Positions 61,535 through 64,000 of a stretch of DNA of 64,000 nt are shown here, one piece after another. The translations under genes and the position numbers were made by a program. The notes beneath the pieces are model-generated. The model was not told the DNA's origin. It did not search any database and saw only the letters and a list, made by a program, of their open reading frames with translations. Each line of letters starts with the position of its first letter. Position 1 is the stretch's first letter. Where the stretch lies: assembly GCA_039881145.1 (NCBI GenBank), contig JAYKKI010000139.1, positions 1,116,001-1,180,000 of the forward strand, read 5' to 3'. The stretch is from Druceiella hillmani. Lineage: Eukaryota > Arthropoda > Insecta > Lepidoptera > Hepialidae.

Positions 61535-62522
61535 CTTAGTTTCTAAGACAAATATTAAGATTAGATGTAGTTCCAAATAAACCGCTGAAGTTTTAAAATA
61601 CAAACAAAATGGGAATTCTGTGACCAATTTTTTAATAACGCGCTGAAAAGTACAAAGTTATAATTATCTCCAAAAAGTAACTACAGTAATATTAATGTAT
61701 GCCCGTACGTTATGTATTCATCGTATGAAAGTGATCAGTCTTTTTTTTGAGTCGGTGTTAAATCCACATAAAAATGAAAAGCTGAAATCTAAAAATTCGA
61801 TGTAAAATTAATTTGGTTTATTTCCTTATCGATGTATTTCTCTCTTCTTTTTTTCTGAATTTGATTAATGTCGTTTAAAATAATGACGAGATTATTAGTT
61901 AAACAAAAATAAACGAATAATTAAAATAGGGACGAAAGCAATGATAATTTTTAAAAACTTACTTTACAATTTTTTCTTCGCCACATGAATTCTGAATTTA
62001 CAAGAAAAATGTTTTCCTCACAAAATCTTGATGTACGAGTCTTGTAATAATCATGTAATATACCACATTACTCCAAAATTAATCACGAAAATCTCATAAA
62101 TATTTTTCAAAGTTATCAAACGTGCTAAAAATATCTTCGAGCCGCCGTAATACACAATTTCTACACCGTATTTTATTTTACACTTTTCCCAACTCTTGAT
62201 GAAAATATCGAGTATTTAAGTATCTGTCAGCCCAATTCTGTGTCTAAATTATCTTGAACGCAAACAGGCAAGGTTTCTTGTCTCTGGGCGGTCCGTTTTC
62301 ATTTTAATAATGGTCGACGGACGACGCACGATGACACGGCATTATGATCCAATTGTGAGGATTCTTTTCCAATTGTGAGGAGCAACGTTCAAATAAAAAA
62401 GTTAATTATAAAAATACACTATGTTTTGTAACGGATAAATTGTAGTGTTATACGAAAAAAATTAAAGAAACTTTTAAACCTAAAAATATTTAAAACTTTA
62501 ATATTTTGACCGCTTTACCTGT
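61535..62522. other. AT-rich stretch, nothing recognised
   Basis: CCAATTGTGAGGA occurs twice near 62350 and 62370. Confidence 0.5.
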
Positions 62523-62551
62523 GGGATTATTAGAATTTTTCTAATAATCCC
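62523..62551. repeat. Perfect hairpin, 12-bp stem
   Basis: GGGATTATTAGA and its complement around ATTTT. The right half is echoed again 30 bases downstream. Confidence 0.93.
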
Positions 62552-63524
62552 AGAATTTTTCAGAATTTGAGATTTTGAGAATTTTTCTAATAACCTACAA
62601 AACTTACTTCAAAATGTTAATTATTTAGAACTATTCATACATATACGAATTCAAAGATTTTTTTTATTACTTCCTTTCATTTAAATACTTGTGTCTCGGT
62701 ATGCAGTAGTTGTTAAGTTACGAAAGTGCACATTCTTCTGTCCAAAATTACACCAATTTATTCCTATTTGTTTCTATATTTCCTAGTAATAAAAACAAGT
62801 GACGATGCTAAGCTAACATGAGAAGAATTTTATGTTTTCTTATAAAATACGAATAAAATAACTAACAACTCCTGATATATCAGTCAAATGTAATGAAACT
62901 ATTGTCATATCAAAAATCGCTTATAAAAAACTTGTTCTAATTGATTAAAAAATAAGCAAGGAGTTTCTGAATTTAATGTTAGTGATAAAGTGGAAATATT
63001 TTTCTGACCCATTCGCTCTCTAACTAAAAAATTACTTCACAATTCAGCATAACTAAAAATTACTTCAGAATTCAGTATTGCTGTCCTTATGTGAATATTG
63101 GGGTTAAACCTTGATAAGTCCGTGAATATCCAAGTTTAAAAAAATCACACCCAGTTACCTTGTAACTTAAAATGATTGAAATAAAAATATTAGTCAAATA
63201 CTCCCTTGATTCACATTTATAAAGGTTATTGGTATAGTTGTTTATGAAGGTAACTTAATGGATTATCTTTGAAGAGAAATGTTTGGGAAACACAGGAATG
63301 AATGTTATTTAATATTTGACACAAAACTTGTTTTTTAAACTGCATAGATTAAAGCAAATTTACTTTATTTATGTTATATAATTTAAATGATAATTTATAT
63401 AAAAACCAATAAATAAAAACGATTTTAAGTTGTTATGAAAAAAATCGAAAACGAATGGAATTTTCAAAAATATATTATGCAGAATTTATCAATTGCGGAA
63501 GCTTTAAACGCATCTTCCATTTGA
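62552..63524. other. AT-rich stretch, nothing recognised
   Basis: No coding or repeat signal was seen. Confidence 0.5.
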
Positions 63525-64000
63525 GTTAGATTCGTAGTATATAATGCAACATTAACCCGATTTTATACTTATCATTTTTTATTACCTTTTATTTTAGCTA
63601 TAATAACTATAATGCATTTTATATTTCTACCTCAATATGCTCCTAATAATCCATTAGATATTAATAGAAATTCAGATAAAATTCCTTCTCATCCTTATTT
63701 TTCATTTAAAGATACTTTTGGGTTTATTATACTGATAATAATGTAAATTTAATTAACTTTATGAAATCCCTATATATTAGGAGATACTGCTAACTTTATT
63801 CCTGTTAAACTATTAGTAACTCCTATTCATATTCAACCTGAATGATATTTTGTATTTGCATATGCAATTTTACTTCAATTCCAATAAATTAAGGGTTGTT
63901 ATTGCATTATTTATATCCATTGCTAGTTTATTTATTTCACCTTTTACTTTTTTTAAAACATTCAATGTATTCAATTTTATCCTATTATTAATATTTTATT
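63525..64000 (+). pseudogene. CYTB: Nuclear copy of mitochondrial cytochrome b (NUMT), runs off the window
   Basis: From 63544 the frame reads NATLTRFYTYHFLLPFIL, then NNPLDINRN, DKIPSHPYFSFKDTFGF, NPYILGDTANFIP and TPIHIQPEWYF. These are the middle and late parts of cytochrome b, the membrane subunit of respiratory complex III. TGA stands at two tryptophan positions, as in invertebrate mitochondrial code. Two TAA codons near 63744-63752 and a frameshift after FAYAILLQFQ (about 63885) show that the copy is not functional and is not assembled mitochondrial DNA. The left junction lies near 63525; other mitochondrial genes may follow beyond 64000. Confidence 0.93.

Noticed and set aside
62340..62385. 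AATTGTGAG pair, similar to half of the lac operator
   Set aside because: Eukaryotic context and a short motif; chance plus a small duplication explains it.
1..64000. CRISPR array or bacterial operon
   Set aside because: Repeats are direct minisatellites without regular unique spacers, and the coding content is that of a eukaryotic genome.

Overview
The window is AT-rich nuclear DNA of an arthropod, most probably an insect. The grounds are the mix of mobile elements (a DD41D-spaced Tc1/mariner element, an irritans-like mariner relic, a piggyBac element, CR1/Jockey-like and RTE-like LINE fragments, a tRNA-derived SINE), very frequent long (TA)n arrays, and a nuclear copy of mitochondrial cytochrome b at the right edge in which TGA stands at tryptophan positions. 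I found no intact protein-coding gene. Most long open frames are chance products or in-frame repeats. The species cannot be named from the sequence. All family assignments below rest on translations read by eye and on remembered family motifs.

Layout. 0-10 kb: a GC-richer scrap at the extreme left, a 54-bp minisatellite (516-990), two diverged copies of an unknown repeat (5.3 and 7.8 kb), and fragments of a common insect repeat. 10-21 kb: (TA)n and CA-rich arrays, a coding-like repeat at 12.1 kb whose diverged partner lies inverted at 55.2 kb, dispersed family R1 at 14 kb (again at 20.1 and 44.8 kb), a 46-bp tandem repeat, and a broken irritans-like mariner at 19.5-20.1 kb. An 86-bp perfect inverted pair links 17.7 kb and 20.1 kb. 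21-37 kb: mostly structureless AT-rich DNA with an RTE-like LINE tail (21.6 kb), a 34-bp tandem repeat (26 kb), a CR1/Jockey-like LINE fragment on the minus strand (31.6-32.4 kb) and a pseudogene of an unclassified transposon-like insect protein (33.0-33.7 kb). 37.7-38.4 kb: two short non-ATG open segments on opposite strands. The minus-strand one has a good acceptor and an AATAAA and is the best candidate for a host exon, although its upstream exons were not found.

42-53 kb is the mobile-element core: a SINE (42.1), a full-length DD41D-type element with both inverted repeats and four stops (42.71-44.03), R1 copy C, a 13-bp tandem array, a transposon-like pseudogene with an HWDG motif and an internal deletion (46.7-48.2), and a full-length piggyBac with TTAA flanks whose transposase is broken by stops and frameshifts and has lost one catalytic aspartate (50.7-53.16). 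53-64 kb: quiet DNA with perfect hairpins, an RTE-like LINE relic (56.3-56.8) and the mitochondrial insertion (63.5 to the window end).

The genes do not form a pathway. All recognisable reading frames are dead copies of mobile elements or organelle DNA. I see no convincing new biological system. The items most worth checking are the candidate exon at 37.9 kb, the unclassified transposon-like pseudogenes, and the uncatalogued dispersed repeat families.
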